Below, in pieces: positions 1 through 10,046 of a DNA stretch of 64,000 nucleotides; positions within the stretch are counted from its first letter, which is position 1, and each line of letters starts with the position of its first letter. The position numbers and the translations under genes were made by a program. Source of the DNA: Arthrobacter sp. Marseille-P9274. GTDB lineage: Bacteria; Actinomycetota; Actinomycetes; Actinomycetales; Micrococcaceae. The stretch covers positions 594,033 through 658,032 of the forward strand of contig NZ_CAMPOV010000001.1 of NCBI RefSeq assembly GCF_946892675.1. Reading direction: 5' to 3'. Below the pieces are notes generated by a model that was not told where the DNA came from, searched no databases, and worked only from the letters and a program-made list of their open reading frames with translations.

Positions 1-882
1 GATACGATAGCCGAACTGAACGAAGGCATCGCCCGCGCCGCTGCGCTGGGCGCCGCCGTCGTTTTCCTCCCCGAACTAACGCTCTCCCGCTACCCGGCGG
101 ACACCCTCCCCCGGGGACGGGCTGCGGACCTGGCCGAGGACCTGCTGACCGGGCCGACGTTCGCGTTCGCAGCCGAGGCGGCCCGCGCCAACAACGTCTG
201 CGTGCACGCCTCGCTCTACCAGCGGGCCGACAGCACCGAGGACGAGCTCGGCCTGAACACGGCCATCCTCGTCTCCCCGTCCGGCGAACTGGTGGCCCGC
301 ACGCACAAGCTGCACATTCCGGTGACCGCCGGCTACTACGAGGACCAGTACTTCCGCCAGGGCCCGGCCGACGCGGACGCCTACCAGGTCCACACCCCGG
401 CCGAACTCGGCGGCGCGAGGCTCGGCCTGCCCACCTGCTGGGACGAATGGTTCCCCGAGGTCGCCCGAATGTACTCGCTTGGCGGGGCCGAACTGCTGGT
501 GTACCCGACGGCGATCGGCTCCGAGCCGGACCACCCGGACTTCGACACCCGGCCGCTGTGGCAGCAGGTCATCGTCGGCAACGGCATCGCCAACGGCCTC
601 TTTATGGTCGCGCCGAACCGCTGGGGCAACGAGGGCACCAACACCTTCTACGGCTCGTCCTTCATCTCCGATCCGTACGGGCGCATCCTCGTGCAGGCCC
701 CGCGGGACGAATCCGCCGTGCTGGTCGCGGACCTGGACCTCGACCAGCGGCGGGACTGGCTGGCGCTCTTCCCGTTCCTGGCCACCCGCCGCCCGGACAC
801 CTACGCCCGGCTCGCCGAACCGGTCCGGCGCGATGAGCCCTTCGGTACGCCCGCCGCGGCCCCGGTCCAGGCGGGAGCCTGA
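1..882 (+). CDS. aguB: N-carbamoylputrescine amidase-like nitrilase, N-terminus cut by window edge
   Basis: Carbon-nitrogen hydrolase (nitrilase superfamily). It probably hydrolyses N-carbamoylputrescine to putrescine, CO2 and ammonia in the cytosol. The frame is open from base 1 with no stop, so the start codon lies outside the window; 293 residues are visible. The catalytic triad of the family is recognisable: Glu in FLPELTLSRYP, Lys in RTHKLHIP and nucleophile Cys in GLPTCWDEWFPE, followed by the typical GTNTFYGSSFISDPYG strand. The stop is two bases before the agmatine deiminase start, so the two are co-transcribed, and that neighbour supplies exactly the substrate of this enzyme. Family assignment is secure; the precise substrate is inferred from the pairing. 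Confidence 0.9.
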   Translation, partial: DTIAELNEGIARAAALGAAVVFLPELTLSRYPADTLPRGRAADLAEDLLTGPTFAFAAEAARANNVCVHASLYQRADSTEDELGLNTAILVSPSGELVARTHKLHIPVTAGYYEDQYFRQGPADADAYQVHTPAELGGARLGLPTCWDEWFPEVARMYSLGGAELLVYPTAIGSEPDHPDFDTRPLWQQVIVGNGIANGLFMVAPNRWGNEGTNTFYGSSFISDPYGRILVQAPRDESAVLVADLDLDQRRDWLALFPFLATRRPDTYARLAEPVRRDEPFGTPAAAPVQAGA

Positions 883-884
883 CC

Positions 885-1928
885 ATGGGCTGGACGATGC
901 CCGCCGAGACCGCGGAGCAGGAACGGATCTGGATGGCCTTCCCGCCCGGCGGCTACACGCTCGGCGAAACCGCAGAGCAGGCCCACGCCGCGCGGTCCAC
1001 CTGGGCCGCCGTCGCCAATGCCATCGCGCGGTTCCAGCCGGTCACCATGCTGGTGGAGCCGAAGGACGCGGACACCGCGCGCACCTACCTGTCCCCCGCC
1101 GTCGAGCTGGAGCAGGCCCCGCTGGACGACGCCTGGATGCGGGACATCGGGCCCACCTTCGTCCTCAACAACTTCGACGGCGGGCGGCTGGGTGCCGTGG
1201 ACTGGGTCTTCAACGGGTGGGGGCAGCAGGACTGGGCCCGCTGGGACAAGGACGCAATGATCGGTGCCCGGATCGCCGGGCTCGCCGGCGCGGAGCGGAT
1301 CGGTTCCTTCCTGGTCAACGAGGGCGGCGGCATCCAGGTGGACGGCGAAGGCACCGTGCTGGTGACCGAGACCGTCCAGCTGGATCCGTTCCGCAATCCC
1401 GGCCTCAGCAAGGCCGAGGTGGAGGCCGAGCTGGCCCGCACCCTGGGCGCCACCAAGGCCATCTGGCTGCCGCGAGGACTGACCCGCGACTCCGAGCGCT
1501 ACGGCACCCGCGGCCACGTTGACATCGTCGCGGCGATCGCCTCCCCCGGAACCGTGCTGGTCCACATGCAGGACAACCCCGAGCACCCCGACTACGAGGT
1601 CAGCCGAGAGATCGTCGCATGCCTCGCCGGCACCACCGATGCCGCGGGGCGGGACTGGAACATCATCGAAGTGCCGGCGCCGCACACCTTGCGCGACGCC
1701 GAGGGCTTCGTCGACTACAGCTACATCAACCACCTGGTCATCAACGGCGCGGTCATCGCCTGCACCTTCGACGACCCGGCAGACGAAAAGGCTCTCGCCA
1801 TCCTGGCCGGCGCCTATCCCGGCCGCGAGGTCGTCGGCGTCGATGCCCGCGAACTGTTCGCCCGCGGCGGCGGCATCCACTGCATCACGCAGCAGCAGCC
1901 GCGCCCGTCCCGAAAGGCCCGCCCATGA
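885..1928 (+). CDS. aguA: agmatine deiminase
   Basis: Agmatine iminohydrolase: converts agmatine to N-carbamoylputrescine and ammonia. The 347-residue protein has the guanidine-modifying (pentein) landmarks of the family: DAWMRDIGPTFV near residue 85, NEGGGIQVDGEG near 145, RGHVDIVA near 210 and the C-terminal catalytic Cys in RGGGIHCITQQQP. The start ATG lies 2 bases after the amidase stop, and its own stop overlaps the permease start as ATGA, so amidase, deiminase and permease form one translationally coupled operon. Together they give the two-step agmatine to putrescine route with uptake or exchange of an amine or amino acid. Confidence 0.93.
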   Translation: MGWTMPAETAEQERIWMAFPPGGYTLGETAEQAHAARSTWAAVANAIARFQPVTMLVEPKDADTARTYLSPAVELEQAPLDDAWMRDIGPTFVLNNFDGGRLGAVDWVFNGWGQQDWARWDKDAMIGARIAGLAGAERIGSFLVNEGGGIQVDGEGTVLVTETVQLDPFRNPGLSKAEVEAELARTLGATKAIWLPRGLTRDSERYGTRGHVDIVAAIASPGTVLVHMQDNPEHPDYEVSREIVACLAGTTDAAGRDWNIIEVPAPHTLRDAEGFVDYSYINHLVINGAVIACTFDDPADEKALAILAGAYPGREVVGVDARELFARGGGIHCITQQQPRPSRKARP

Positions 1929-3460
1929 GCACCACCCACACCCCCTCCGAAGCGCCGCCGAACCGGCAGCGCGGAAAGGGCCTCGCGGCCGGGCAGCTGG
2001 GCCTGCTCGCCGTCGTCGTCCTCGGCATTTCCACGATCGCGCCGGCCTATGTGCTGACTTCCACCCTCGGCCCCACGGTCCAGGCCATCGGCCCGTACCT
2101 CCCGGCCATCTTCATCGTCGGTTTCATCCCGATGTTCCTGGTCGCGCTGGGCTACCGCGAGCTGAACGCCGATTCGCCGGACAGCGGCACGACCTTCACC
2201 TGGGTGACCAAGGCGTTCGGGCCGTTCATCGGCTGGATGGGCGGCTGGGGCCTGCTCGCCGCGAACATCATCGTCCTCTCCAACCTGGCCGGCGTCGCCG
2301 TCGACTTCTTCTACCTCTTCCTCGCCCAGCTGACCGGCAACGCATCCCTCGCCGAGCTGGCGGCCAACAAGCCGGTCAATGTCCTGACCTGCCTGGCCTT
2401 CATGGCCTTGGCCGTCTGGGTCTCCTGCCGCGGCATGAAGACCACCAAACACGTCCAGTACATCCTGGTCGCGTTCCAGCTCGGCGTGCTGGCCTGGTTC
2501 ACCGTCGGCGCCCTCAGCCGGATCGGCAGCGTCCCCGGGACCGAGCCGCTGGCCTTCAGCTGGGAGTGGTTCAACCCGTTCGGCATCGAGTCCTTCTCCG
2601 CCTTCGCATTGGGCCTGTCGCTGTCCATCTTCGCCTTCTGGGGCTGGGACGTCTGCCTGACCGTGAACGAGGAGACCACCAATGGCCGGCGCACGTCTGG
2701 GGCGGCCGCCGCGATCACCGCAGTCGCCGTCCTGGCCATCTACCTGGCCGGGTCCGTCGCCACGGTGATGTTCGCCGGCACCGGGGAGACCGGGCTCGGT
2801 CTGAACAACCCGGATATCTCCGAGAACGTCTTCACCGCGATCGCCGGGCCGGTCATGGGCCCGTTCGCCATCCTGCTCTCGCTTGCGGTGCTCTCCTCCT
2901 GTGCCTCGTCCCTGCAGTCCACCATGATCTCCCCGGCCCGCAGCCTGCTGGCCATGGGCTACTACAAGGCCCTGCCGGATAGCTTCGCCAAAGTCGGCGC
3001 CCGGAGCAAGTCCCCGGTCTTCGCCACGGTGGTCGCCGGCGCCATCTCCGCCGGGTTCTACGCCCTGATGCGGTTCGTCAGCGACAACGTCCTGAACGAC
3101 ACCATCATGGCGCTGGGCCTGATGATCTGCTTCTACTACGGCCTCACGGCGCTGGCCTGCGTCTGGTACTTCCGCCGCACCGCGTTCAGCAGCGCCCGCA
3201 ACCTGTGGTTCCGCTTCGTCTTCCCGCTGCTGGGCGGGCTGGCCCTGGTGGTCGTGTTCCTGCAGACGGCCGTGGACAGCTGGGATCCCGCGTTCGGCAG
3301 CGGCTCCGAGCTCTTCGGGGTCGGCCTGGTCTTCGTGATCGGCGTCGGCATCATCGCCCTCGGCCTGCTGGTCATGCTCTGGATGCGGCGCCGCCGGCCG
3401 GAGTTCTTCCGCGGCGGCACCTTGCGCCAGGAGAGCCCGGCCCTGGAACTGCCCGAGTAG
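1925..3460 (+). CDS. APC-superfamily amino acid/polyamine permease
   Basis: Twelve-helix-type integral membrane permease of the amino acid-polyamine-organocation superfamily, 511 residues. After a short polar N-terminus come the first helix (QLGLLAVVVLGISTIAPAYV) and many further hydrophobic segments up to a charged C-terminal tail. The start ATG overlaps the aguA stop (ATGA), which fixes the start and implies translational coupling. Because the two upstream genes degrade agmatine, the likely substrate is agmatine, putrescine or a related amine (inference); the family also transports many amino acids. It is followed by a strong hairpin. Confidence 0.88.
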   Translation: MSTTHTPSEAPPNRQRGKGLAAGQLGLLAVVVLGISTIAPAYVLTSTLGPTVQAIGPYLPAIFIVGFIPMFLVALGYRELNADSPDSGTTFTWVTKAFGPFIGWMGGWGLLAANIIVLSNLAGVAVDFFYLFLAQLTGNASLAELAANKPVNVLTCLAFMALAVWVSCRGMKTTKHVQYILVAFQLGVLAWFTVGALSRIGSVPGTEPLAFSWEWFNPFGIESFSAFALGLSLSIFAFWGWDVCLTVNEETTNGRRTSGAAAAITAVAVLAIYLAGSVATVMFAGTGETGLGLNNPDISENVFTAIAGPVMGPFAILLSLAVLSSCASSLQSTMISPARSLLAMGYYKALPDSFAKVGARSKSPVFATVVAGAISAGFYALMRFVSDNVLNDTIMALGLMICFYYGLTALACVWYFRRTAFSSARNLWFRFVFPLLGGLALVVVFLQTAVDSWDPAFGSGSELFGVGLVFVIGVGIIALGLLVMLWMRRRRPEFFRGGTLRQESPALELPE

Positions 3461-3499
3461 GCATTACCAAGCGCAGCAGCGCGATCCCGGTAACCAACA

Positions 3500-3538
3500 A
3501 CGTCGGTGCCCCGCCTTGGGAAGGCGGGGCACCGACGT
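3500..3538. terminator. bidirectional intrinsic terminator
   Basis: An 18-bp perfect inverted repeat (left arm 3500-3517, loop GGG, right arm 3521-3538, core GGTGCCCCGCC) sits between the converging permease and 2HCT transporter genes. The left side lacks a clear U-run but TTATGGTTGTTTT follows on the plus side. It probably ends transcription from both directions. Confidence 0.8.
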
Positions 3539-3561
3539 CGTTATGGTTGTTTTGCTGCCGC

Positions 3562-4959
3562 TCAGCCGGCCAACAGCGGGACCAGCAGCGAGGTCAGGAA
3601 GAGCACCAGGGCTCCGCCCACCCGGTTAGTCAGCGCGGCGAAGGGCATCAGGTGCATGCGGTTGGCGGCGCTGAGCACCGAGACGTCGCCGCTGCCGCCG
3701 GTGTCCGCCATGCACAGGCCCGGAGTAATGGCCGCCTCGACGAAGTGGAACTTGACCAGCCAGCCCAGGAGGCCCGAGGTCAGCGTGGCGATGATGACGG
3801 TGGCCACCGTGAGGACGATGAACATCGGGTTGCTCAGCGAGGCAAGCACTTCCTCGATGTTGATGAAGGTGATGCTTACGCCCACCAGCAGGGCCGGAAC
3901 CATGGTGCTGGAGATCATGTCGCCCCACTCGGAGCTGGCTTCCTCGAGCTCCTTCGGGAAGAGGCCGAAGATCTTGATGGCCGCCGCGGCGATGATGGTC
4001 CAGGCGTAGGGATGCAGGGCCGGGAGGTAGGCGCCGATCAGCTGGCCCAGGACGAAGAGGCAGCCGGCGATGACCAGGCCCTTGCCCAGCGAGATGAAGG
4101 AGGACACGTCCTTGGCCGGCGGCATGGTCAGGTCCTCGGACTTGCCCTTCACGCGCAGCAGCTGGCCGTGGCCGTTGAAGCCGACGAACAGCTGGGTGCC
4201 GCGCTTGGTCAGCCCGTTGTAGATGCCGGCGATGAGAATGCAGACGACGTTCGCCATGACGACGGCGGAGATCAGGTCGCCCATGAACGCTTCGGAGGTG
4301 CCGCCGGTGCGGGCGGCGTACATCTCGGACATCGGCACCGCGCCGAGGCCCAGGCCGCCGGCCATGATCGGGGCGGCGATGAAGAGGATGCCCTCGAGGA
4401 ACCCGAACCCGGTGACGGCGCCGAGCAGGCCGACCAGCCCGAAGGTGGCGACCAGGCAGCCGACCACCGGCACGGCGAACCGCGGGCCGGCCTTGAGCAG
4501 CAGCGCCCGCGGCATGCCCAGGATGCAGCCGGCAATGATGGTGACGACGAAGAAGTCGAGGAAGCCGTGGCCGTCCACGAAGTTCTGCACCACCGTCACG
4601 GCGTTCTCCGGGATCAGGCCCAGGAACAGCATCGTGGCGGGGACGAAGGTGCACAGGATGGTGGGCAGGCCGTAGTCCCGCACGACCGGGAAGAGGTTGC
4701 CGATCCAGATCAGCAGCCCGCCGAAGATGATGGTCACCGCGAAGCCGGCGATCATCGTGTCCGGCAGGTTCCCGGTCAGGGCCGCGACCAGCAGGAGGCC
4801 GAAGAGGGCGAAGTAGATCCCGCCGGGCATGCTGGTGATCCGGAAGCCGCGGGGGCCCGGGTAGTGCACGCCCGGCAGCTTCGCGGCCGGGGCCTGCTGC
4901 GCGGTTTCGGCGGTCGCGTCGTTCGCGGACGGGCCGCTCGTTTGGGTGGTATTGGACAT
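3562..4959 (-). CDS. 2-hydroxycarboxylate transporter (2HCT/CCS family)
   Basis: Secondary transporter of the 2-hydroxycarboxylate family (CitS, CimH, MaeN relatives), 465 residues with about eleven hydrophobic segments. The two inverted halves each carry the family GGxG signature: MAGGLGLGAVPMSEMYA in the first half and TGGSGDVSVLSAANRM near the C-terminus, ending with the conserved MPFAALTNRVGGA. These loops bind the carboxylates in characterised members, whose substrates are citrate, malate, lactate or related hydroxy acids. Start ATG at 4959 has a GGGAG ribosome site. It is the last gene of a minus-strand unit, about 70 bases after the lyase stop, so its substrate is probably what the CoA-transferase and lyase degrade. 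Confidence 0.9.
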   Translation of the reverse strand: MSNTTQTSGPSANDATAETAQQAPAAKLPGVHYPGPRGFRITSMPGGIYFALFGLLLVAALTGNLPDTMIAGFAVTIIFGGLLIWIGNLFPVVRDYGLPTILCTFVPATMLFLGLIPENAVTVVQNFVDGHGFLDFFVVTIIAGCILGMPRALLLKAGPRFAVPVVGCLVATFGLVGLLGAVTGFGFLEGILFIAAPIMAGGLGLGAVPMSEMYAARTGGTSEAFMGDLISAVVMANVVCILIAGIYNGLTKRGTQLFVGFNGHGQLLRVKGKSEDLTMPPAKDVSSFISLGKGLVIAGCLFVLGQLIGAYLPALHPYAWTIIAAAAIKIFGLFPKELEEASSEWGDMISSTMVPALLVGVSITFINIEEVLASLSNPMFIVLTVATVIIATLTSGLLGWLVKFHFVEAAITPGLCMADTGGSGDVSVLSAANRMHLMPFAALTNRVGGALVLFLTSLLVPLLAG

Positions 4960-5028
4960 CGTTGTCTCCCGTGGATTGGGAGCGGCAGGCCCTGGACGGG
5001 CCGGCCGCGTCGAAGGAAGGTCCGCTAA

Positions 5029-5907
5029 TCAGCCTGCGGCGGGTTGGATGGCGGGAACGGCCGGTGAAGCCGCGACGATGGAGCGGGCCAGGCTGACGGC
5101 TTCGGCCAGACGCTGCTCGTCGATCCCGGTCTCGTGTCCGCCGGCATGGAGATGGCGGACCAGTTCCTCGGTGGCGATATTGCCGTGCGCCCCGGGGGCG
5201 AACGGGCAGCCCCCGAAGCCGCCCAGGGCGGCGTCGAAATTCGTGATTCCGACGTCGACGGCGGCGCTAACGGTAGCGAGCGCCTGGCCGTGGGCGTTGT
5301 GCAGGTGGAGATAGTAGGTCAGGTCCGGCTCGGCGGCGCGGACGTAGTCCAGGCTCGCCATCAACCGGTCCGTCGGCGTGGTGCCGAGCGTGTCGGCCAG
5401 TCCGATGTTGCTGATGCCCATCGCCTTGAAGGCACGGACCACGCGGAGCAGGTAGGCCGGATCGATGTCGCCTTCGAACGGACAGGTGAACGCCGTGGAG
5501 ATCCCGGCGACGAACTCGGCCTGCGGATGGCGGGCCACTTCCTCGCCGAGGCTGGCCAGCGCGTCCTCGATGCTCTGGCCGGCGTTGGCGCTGCTGTGCG
5601 CCTGGCTGGCCGACGTCACCACCGAGATGTGCCGCACGCCGGCGTCGACGGCGCGCTGGATGCCGCGGCCGTTGAGGGCCAGGGCGGTGTAGGTGATGCC
5701 CCCGGCGCCCGGCAGCCCGGCGAAGACCTCGGGGGCATCGCCCATCTGCGGCACCTTCTTCGGATTGACGAAGGAGCCGGCCTCGATCCGGTCCACGCCC
5801 GCGGCGACCAGCGCCTCGGCGATGGCCAGTTTGTCCGCTGTTGAGACGACGACGTCCTCGTCCTGGAGGCCGTCGCGGAGGAAGACGTCGGTGATCCGGA
5901 CCTTCAT
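5029..5907 (-). CDS. HMG-CoA lyase-like (HMGL/DRE-TIM) enzyme
   Basis: TIM-barrel carbon-carbon lyase related to 3-hydroxy-3-methylglutaryl-CoA lyase, 292 residues. The start (ITDVFLRDGLQDE) contains the Arg-Asp that binds the divalent metal and carbonyl; EAGSFVNPKKVPQM follows; HLHNAHGQALA gives the metal-binding His-x-His; and GGFGGCPFAPGAHGN matches the flexible-loop Cys signature of HMG-CoA lyases. The ATG overlaps the stop of the CoA-transferase (ATGA), so the two are coupled. Possible substrates are HMG-CoA (to acetyl-CoA and acetoacetate) or citramalyl-CoA (to acetyl-CoA and pyruvate); the sequence alone does not decide. Confidence 0.88.
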   Translation of the reverse strand: MKVRITDVFLRDGLQDEDVVVSTADKLAIAEALVAAGVDRIEAGSFVNPKKVPQMGDAPEVFAGLPGAGGITYTALALNGRGIQRAVDAGVRHISVVTSASQAHSSANAGQSIEDALASLGEEVARHPQAEFVAGISTAFTCPFEGDIDPAYLLRVVRAFKAMGISNIGLADTLGTTPTDRLMASLDYVRAAEPDLTYYLHLHNAHGQALATVSAAVDVGITNFDAALGGFGGCPFAPGAHGNIATEELVRHLHAGGHETGIDEQRLAEAVSLARSIVAASPAVPAIQPAAG

Positions 5908-7157
5908 GCGCGCACACCGCCCGCGGTGAAGTCGGCGATCTCTTCCTCATCCAGGCCGGCCAGGTCGCGCAGCACCTCTTCGGTGTGCTCGCCCAGTTCC
6001 GGGCCGACCCACTTGACCTCGCCGTCGTGGCCCGGAATCTTCGGGACGACGCCGGGGAAGCGGACCTTCTCCGGCTTGTCCTCGATCACCACTTCATGCG
6101 TCTGGATCATGCCGCGGGCCAGGTAGTGCTTGTCCTCGGCGATGCTGGGCGCGTCGTACACGGGTCCGGCCGGGACACCCGCGGCGTCCAGCAGGTCCAG
6201 CACCTCGGACAGCTTGTAGCTGCCGGTCCAGGCCGAAATGGCGCCATTCAGCTCGTCCTCGCGGGCGGCCCGCGCCTCGGTGGTGAGCAGTGACTCGTCC
6301 GCCGCCAGGTCCTCGCGGCCCATGGCCTTCATCAGCCGCACGAACACCGAGTTCGAGTTGCCCCCGATGACCACCTCCAGCCCGTCGGCACAGAGGTAGG
6401 AGCCGGTGGGTACGACGCCGGGCAGCTGGCCGCCCGTGCGCCGGCGCACCATCCCGTATGCGTCATAGTCCGGTACCAGGGATTCGAGCAGGCTGAACAC
6501 GCCCTCGTACAGTGCCACGTCCACGGTCTGCGGGCCCTCGTGCTTGACGCCCTGGGCCTTCTGCAGCATCAGCATCAGCGCGCCGATCACGCCGTAGAGC
6601 CCGGCCACGGTGTCGCCCATGCTGGCCGCGGCACGTCCGGCCGGCCGGTCCGGCTCACCGGTGATGTAGCGCAGCCCGGCGAAGGACTCGGCCGAGCTGC
6701 CGAAGCCGGCACGGTCCTTGTACGGACCGGTCTGCCCGTAGCCGGAGATCCGGACAATAACGACGTCGGGGTTCAGCTCAGTGAGCACGTCCGGCCCCAG
6801 CCCCCAGCGTTCCAGCGTGCCGGGGCGGAAGTTCTCGATCACCACATCGCACTGTGCGGCGATCTTCTTCACTGCTGCCTGGCCCGCCTCGGAGCGGAGG
6901 TCCAGGGTCACGGACTTCTTGTTCCGGCCCAGCGTCCGGAACAGCATCGAGGTCTGGCCGCGGGTCTTGCGCCAGTCGCGCAGCTCGTCTCCGCCGTTGG
7001 GCCGTTCGATCTTGATGACCTCGGCGCCGAAGTCACCGAACAGTCTCGCGGCGAACGGAGCGGCGATAAAGTTGCCCAGCTCGAGCACGCGGATGCCCTC
7101 CAGCGGAAGGCTGTTGGCCAGCCGTAGATTCTCAGTCACAGATCCTGCTTTCATCAT
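5904..7157 (-). CDS. CaiB/BaiF family (class III) CoA-transferase
   Basis: Family III acyl-CoA transferase, 417 residues, moving CoA between two carboxylic acids. Conserved elements include LEGIRVLELGNFIAAPFAARLFGDFGAEVIKIE at the N-terminus, the RNKKSVTLDL strand, VVIENFRPGTLERWGLG, and a central GDTVAGLYGVIGALM helix; the catalytic Asp is expected in the ASMGDTVAG segment. Alternative starts (a second ATG at 7154, an internal GTG) cannot be excluded because no good ribosome site precedes 7157. Its stop overlaps the lyase start. In this context it likely activates a transported hydroxy-dicarboxylate using a CoA donor such as succinyl-CoA or acetyl-CoA (inference). Confidence 0.88.
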   Translation of the reverse strand: MMKAGSVTENLRLANSLPLEGIRVLELGNFIAAPFAARLFGDFGAEVIKIERPNGGDELRDWRKTRGQTSMLFRTLGRNKKSVTLDLRSEAGQAAVKKIAAQCDVVIENFRPGTLERWGLGPDVLTELNPDVVIVRISGYGQTGPYKDRAGFGSSAESFAGLRYITGEPDRPAGRAAASMGDTVAGLYGVIGALMLMLQKAQGVKHEGPQTVDVALYEGVFSLLESLVPDYDAYGMVRRRTGGQLPGVVPTGSYLCADGLEVVIGGNSNSVFVRLMKAMGREDLAADESLLTTEARAAREDELNGAISAWTGSYKLSEVLDLLDAAGVPAGPVYDAPSIAEDKHYLARGMIQTHEVVIEDKPEKVRFPGVVPKIPGHDGEVKWVGPELGEHTEEVLRDLAGLDEEEIADFTAGGVRA

Positions 7158-7171
7158 CCCGTAGCTGCAAC

Positions 7172-7188
7172 TTCCCAGCCAATGGGAA
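7172..7188. promoter_or_regulatory. candidate IclR operator (TTCCCA-N5-TGGGAA)
   Basis: A perfect inverted repeat with 6-base arms and 5-base spacer lies just upstream of the CoA-transferase start and downstream of the IclR gene. Its symmetry and length resemble operators of IclR-family regulators. It is the only obvious palindrome in this 128-base intergenic stretch. Assignment is inference from position. Confidence 0.5.
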
Positions 7189-7285
7189 CTGCATGCCGTT
7201 TAGCGGGAAGATGCTAGCAAGTGAGCTGGGGCACACACAAGCCTTGAGGCAAACGGATTTTTTCGGCCGCTGGTGCGGGGCAGAT

Positions 7286-7945
7286 TCAGTCCTGCGTGGA
7301 CTGGTCCAATTCCAGCCCGATGTGCTCTGCCGCGGCGCGCACCTGTCCGCCGAAGTCCTGGCCGGGCGACGCCTGTACCCGGGTCAGCGGCACCGCCAGG
7401 CACACCGTCGCGATCATTTCGCCGCGTGCCATGACCGGCGCACTGACGGACCCCAGCCCCGGGGTGCGCTTGGCGACGGACTCCACCCAGCCCAGCCGCT
7501 CGAGTTCGTCCAGCGCGTCCGGGTCCCGGGCGAGGAGCCTGCCGCTGGACCCTGCCGGCAGGGCGAGCCGCGATCCGACCGGCAGGGTCGCCTTCAGCTC
7601 CTGCTGGCTGTCGATGGTCAGGGCACAGATCCGCTCGTCGCCCCGGCGCAGCCATAGCTGGGCGGTTTCTCCGGTCTCGTCGCGCAGGGCGGTCAGGACT
7701 GGCAGCGCGGCGTTCTCAAGCGCCGTCCGCACAAACCGGTGCCCGAGCCGGAAACCGCCGCTCTCGGTCCGGCGCAGGAAACCGTATTCCACCATGGACA
7801 GCGCCAGCCGGTGCGCGGTCGACACGGAGAGACCGGACCGGCGGGCCAGTTCGCTGGCGGAAGCCGCGGAACCCTCCACGGCGTCGAGGATCGCAACAAT
7901 GCGCGCGAGCATGCGGTTGCTGCCGGATGGTTCAGGCGAGGTCAT
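7286..7945 (-). CDS. IclR-family transcriptional regulator
   Basis: About 219 residues with an N-terminal winged helix (ARIVAILDAVEG, SASELARRSGLSVSTAHRLALSMVEYGFL) and the IclR effector domain (ALRDETGETAQLWLRRGDERICA, through GLGSVSAPVMARGEMIATVCLAVP). It lies directly upstream of, and on the same strand as, the CoA-transferase/lyase/transporter unit and so probably controls it in response to the substrate. The start is uncertain: ATG 7945 gives a typical IclR N-terminus; ATG 7987 overlaps the preceding DksA stop (TGATG) and would add 14 residues. Neither has a strong ribosome site. Confidence 0.88.
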   Translation of the reverse strand: MTSPEPSGSNRMLARIVAILDAVEGSAASASELARRSGLSVSTAHRLALSMVEYGFLRRTESGGFRLGHRFVRTALENAALPVLTALRDETGETAQLWLRRGDERICALTIDSQQELKATLPVGSRLALPAGSSGRLLARDPDALDELERLGWVESVAKRTPGLGSVSAPVMARGEMIATVCLAVPLTRVQASPGQDFGGQVRAAAEHIGLELDQSTQD

Positions 7946-7986
7946 GGCATCAGCGTAATCGCTGCGCCGGGCTACGCCGGGCCGCA

Positions 7987-8382
7987 TCAGTGCCGGCGGC
8001 TCCCGGCGTGCTCCATGCAGAACCGGGCCTCCGGCCGGGCCTCGAGCCGCTCATCGGGGATCACCTTGCCGCATTTTTCGCAGCGGCCGTAGGTCCCGGC
8101 ATCGAACCGCGCCTTGGCGGCGAGCAGTTCGCCCAGTGCCTCCTCGGTGCTTTCCAGCAGCGTGACCTCCCGTGCCCGCTCCAGTGTCAGGGTCGACCCC
8201 TCGGGGTCATGTTCGTCGTCGGCCGGGAAATCCTTGGCGGCGAGCGTCGCCTCCTGGATGTCCAGCGTCAGGCGGTCGATCTGGGCCCGGGCCTCGGCGA
8301 TTTTCTCGTCGAGCAGCTGCCCGAACTTCGCATCGGCAGGTGCGGCCGAAGCGGCACCTGCGTTCTCCGAGGCCTTGTCCAC
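7987..8382 (-). CDS. DksA/TraR-family zinc-finger protein with CxxC...CxxH finger
   Basis: 131 residues: an Ala-rich N-terminus, a helical hairpin region (residues about 20-95, LLDEKIAEARAQIDRLTLDIQ... LLESTEEALGELLAAKARF) and a C-terminal zinc finger GTYGRCEKCGKVIPDERLEARPEARFCMEH. In DksA-like proteins the coiled coil enters the RNA polymerase secondary channel. Here the fourth canonical Cys appears replaced by His (FCMEH). The gene ends against the IclR gene and may be co-transcribed with it. Role in this organism is unknown; general transcription modulation is a family-based guess. Confidence 0.85.
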   Translation of the reverse strand: MDKASENAGAASAAPADAKFGQLLDEKIAEARAQIDRLTLDIQEATLAAKDFPADDEHDPEGSTLTLERAREVTLLESTEEALGELLAAKARFDAGTYGRCEKCGKVIPDERLEARPEARFCMEHAGSRRH

Positions 8383-8483
8383 AATGGACCTTCCTTCCAG
8401 TGATTGATTCCAGCATCATAGTCCTGTTTGCACCGCTTGCTACCGATTCACCGGAGTACTCTCACAGGCAGGAGGTCGCACCC

Positions 8484-10040
<1,557 letters not shown>

Positions 10041-10046
10041 GCAGGC

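Noticed and set aside
3205-5028. 607-codon plus-strand open frame opposite the 2HCT transporter
   Set aside because: Antisense shadow of a high-GC gene: Gly/Asp/Gln-rich, no ribosome site, and the minus strand encodes a clear transporter.
8172-8483. Longer N-terminus of the FAD hydroxylase
   Set aside because: Antisense to the DksA-like gene; the Rossmann motif follows directly after ATG 8484, which has a strong ribosome site.
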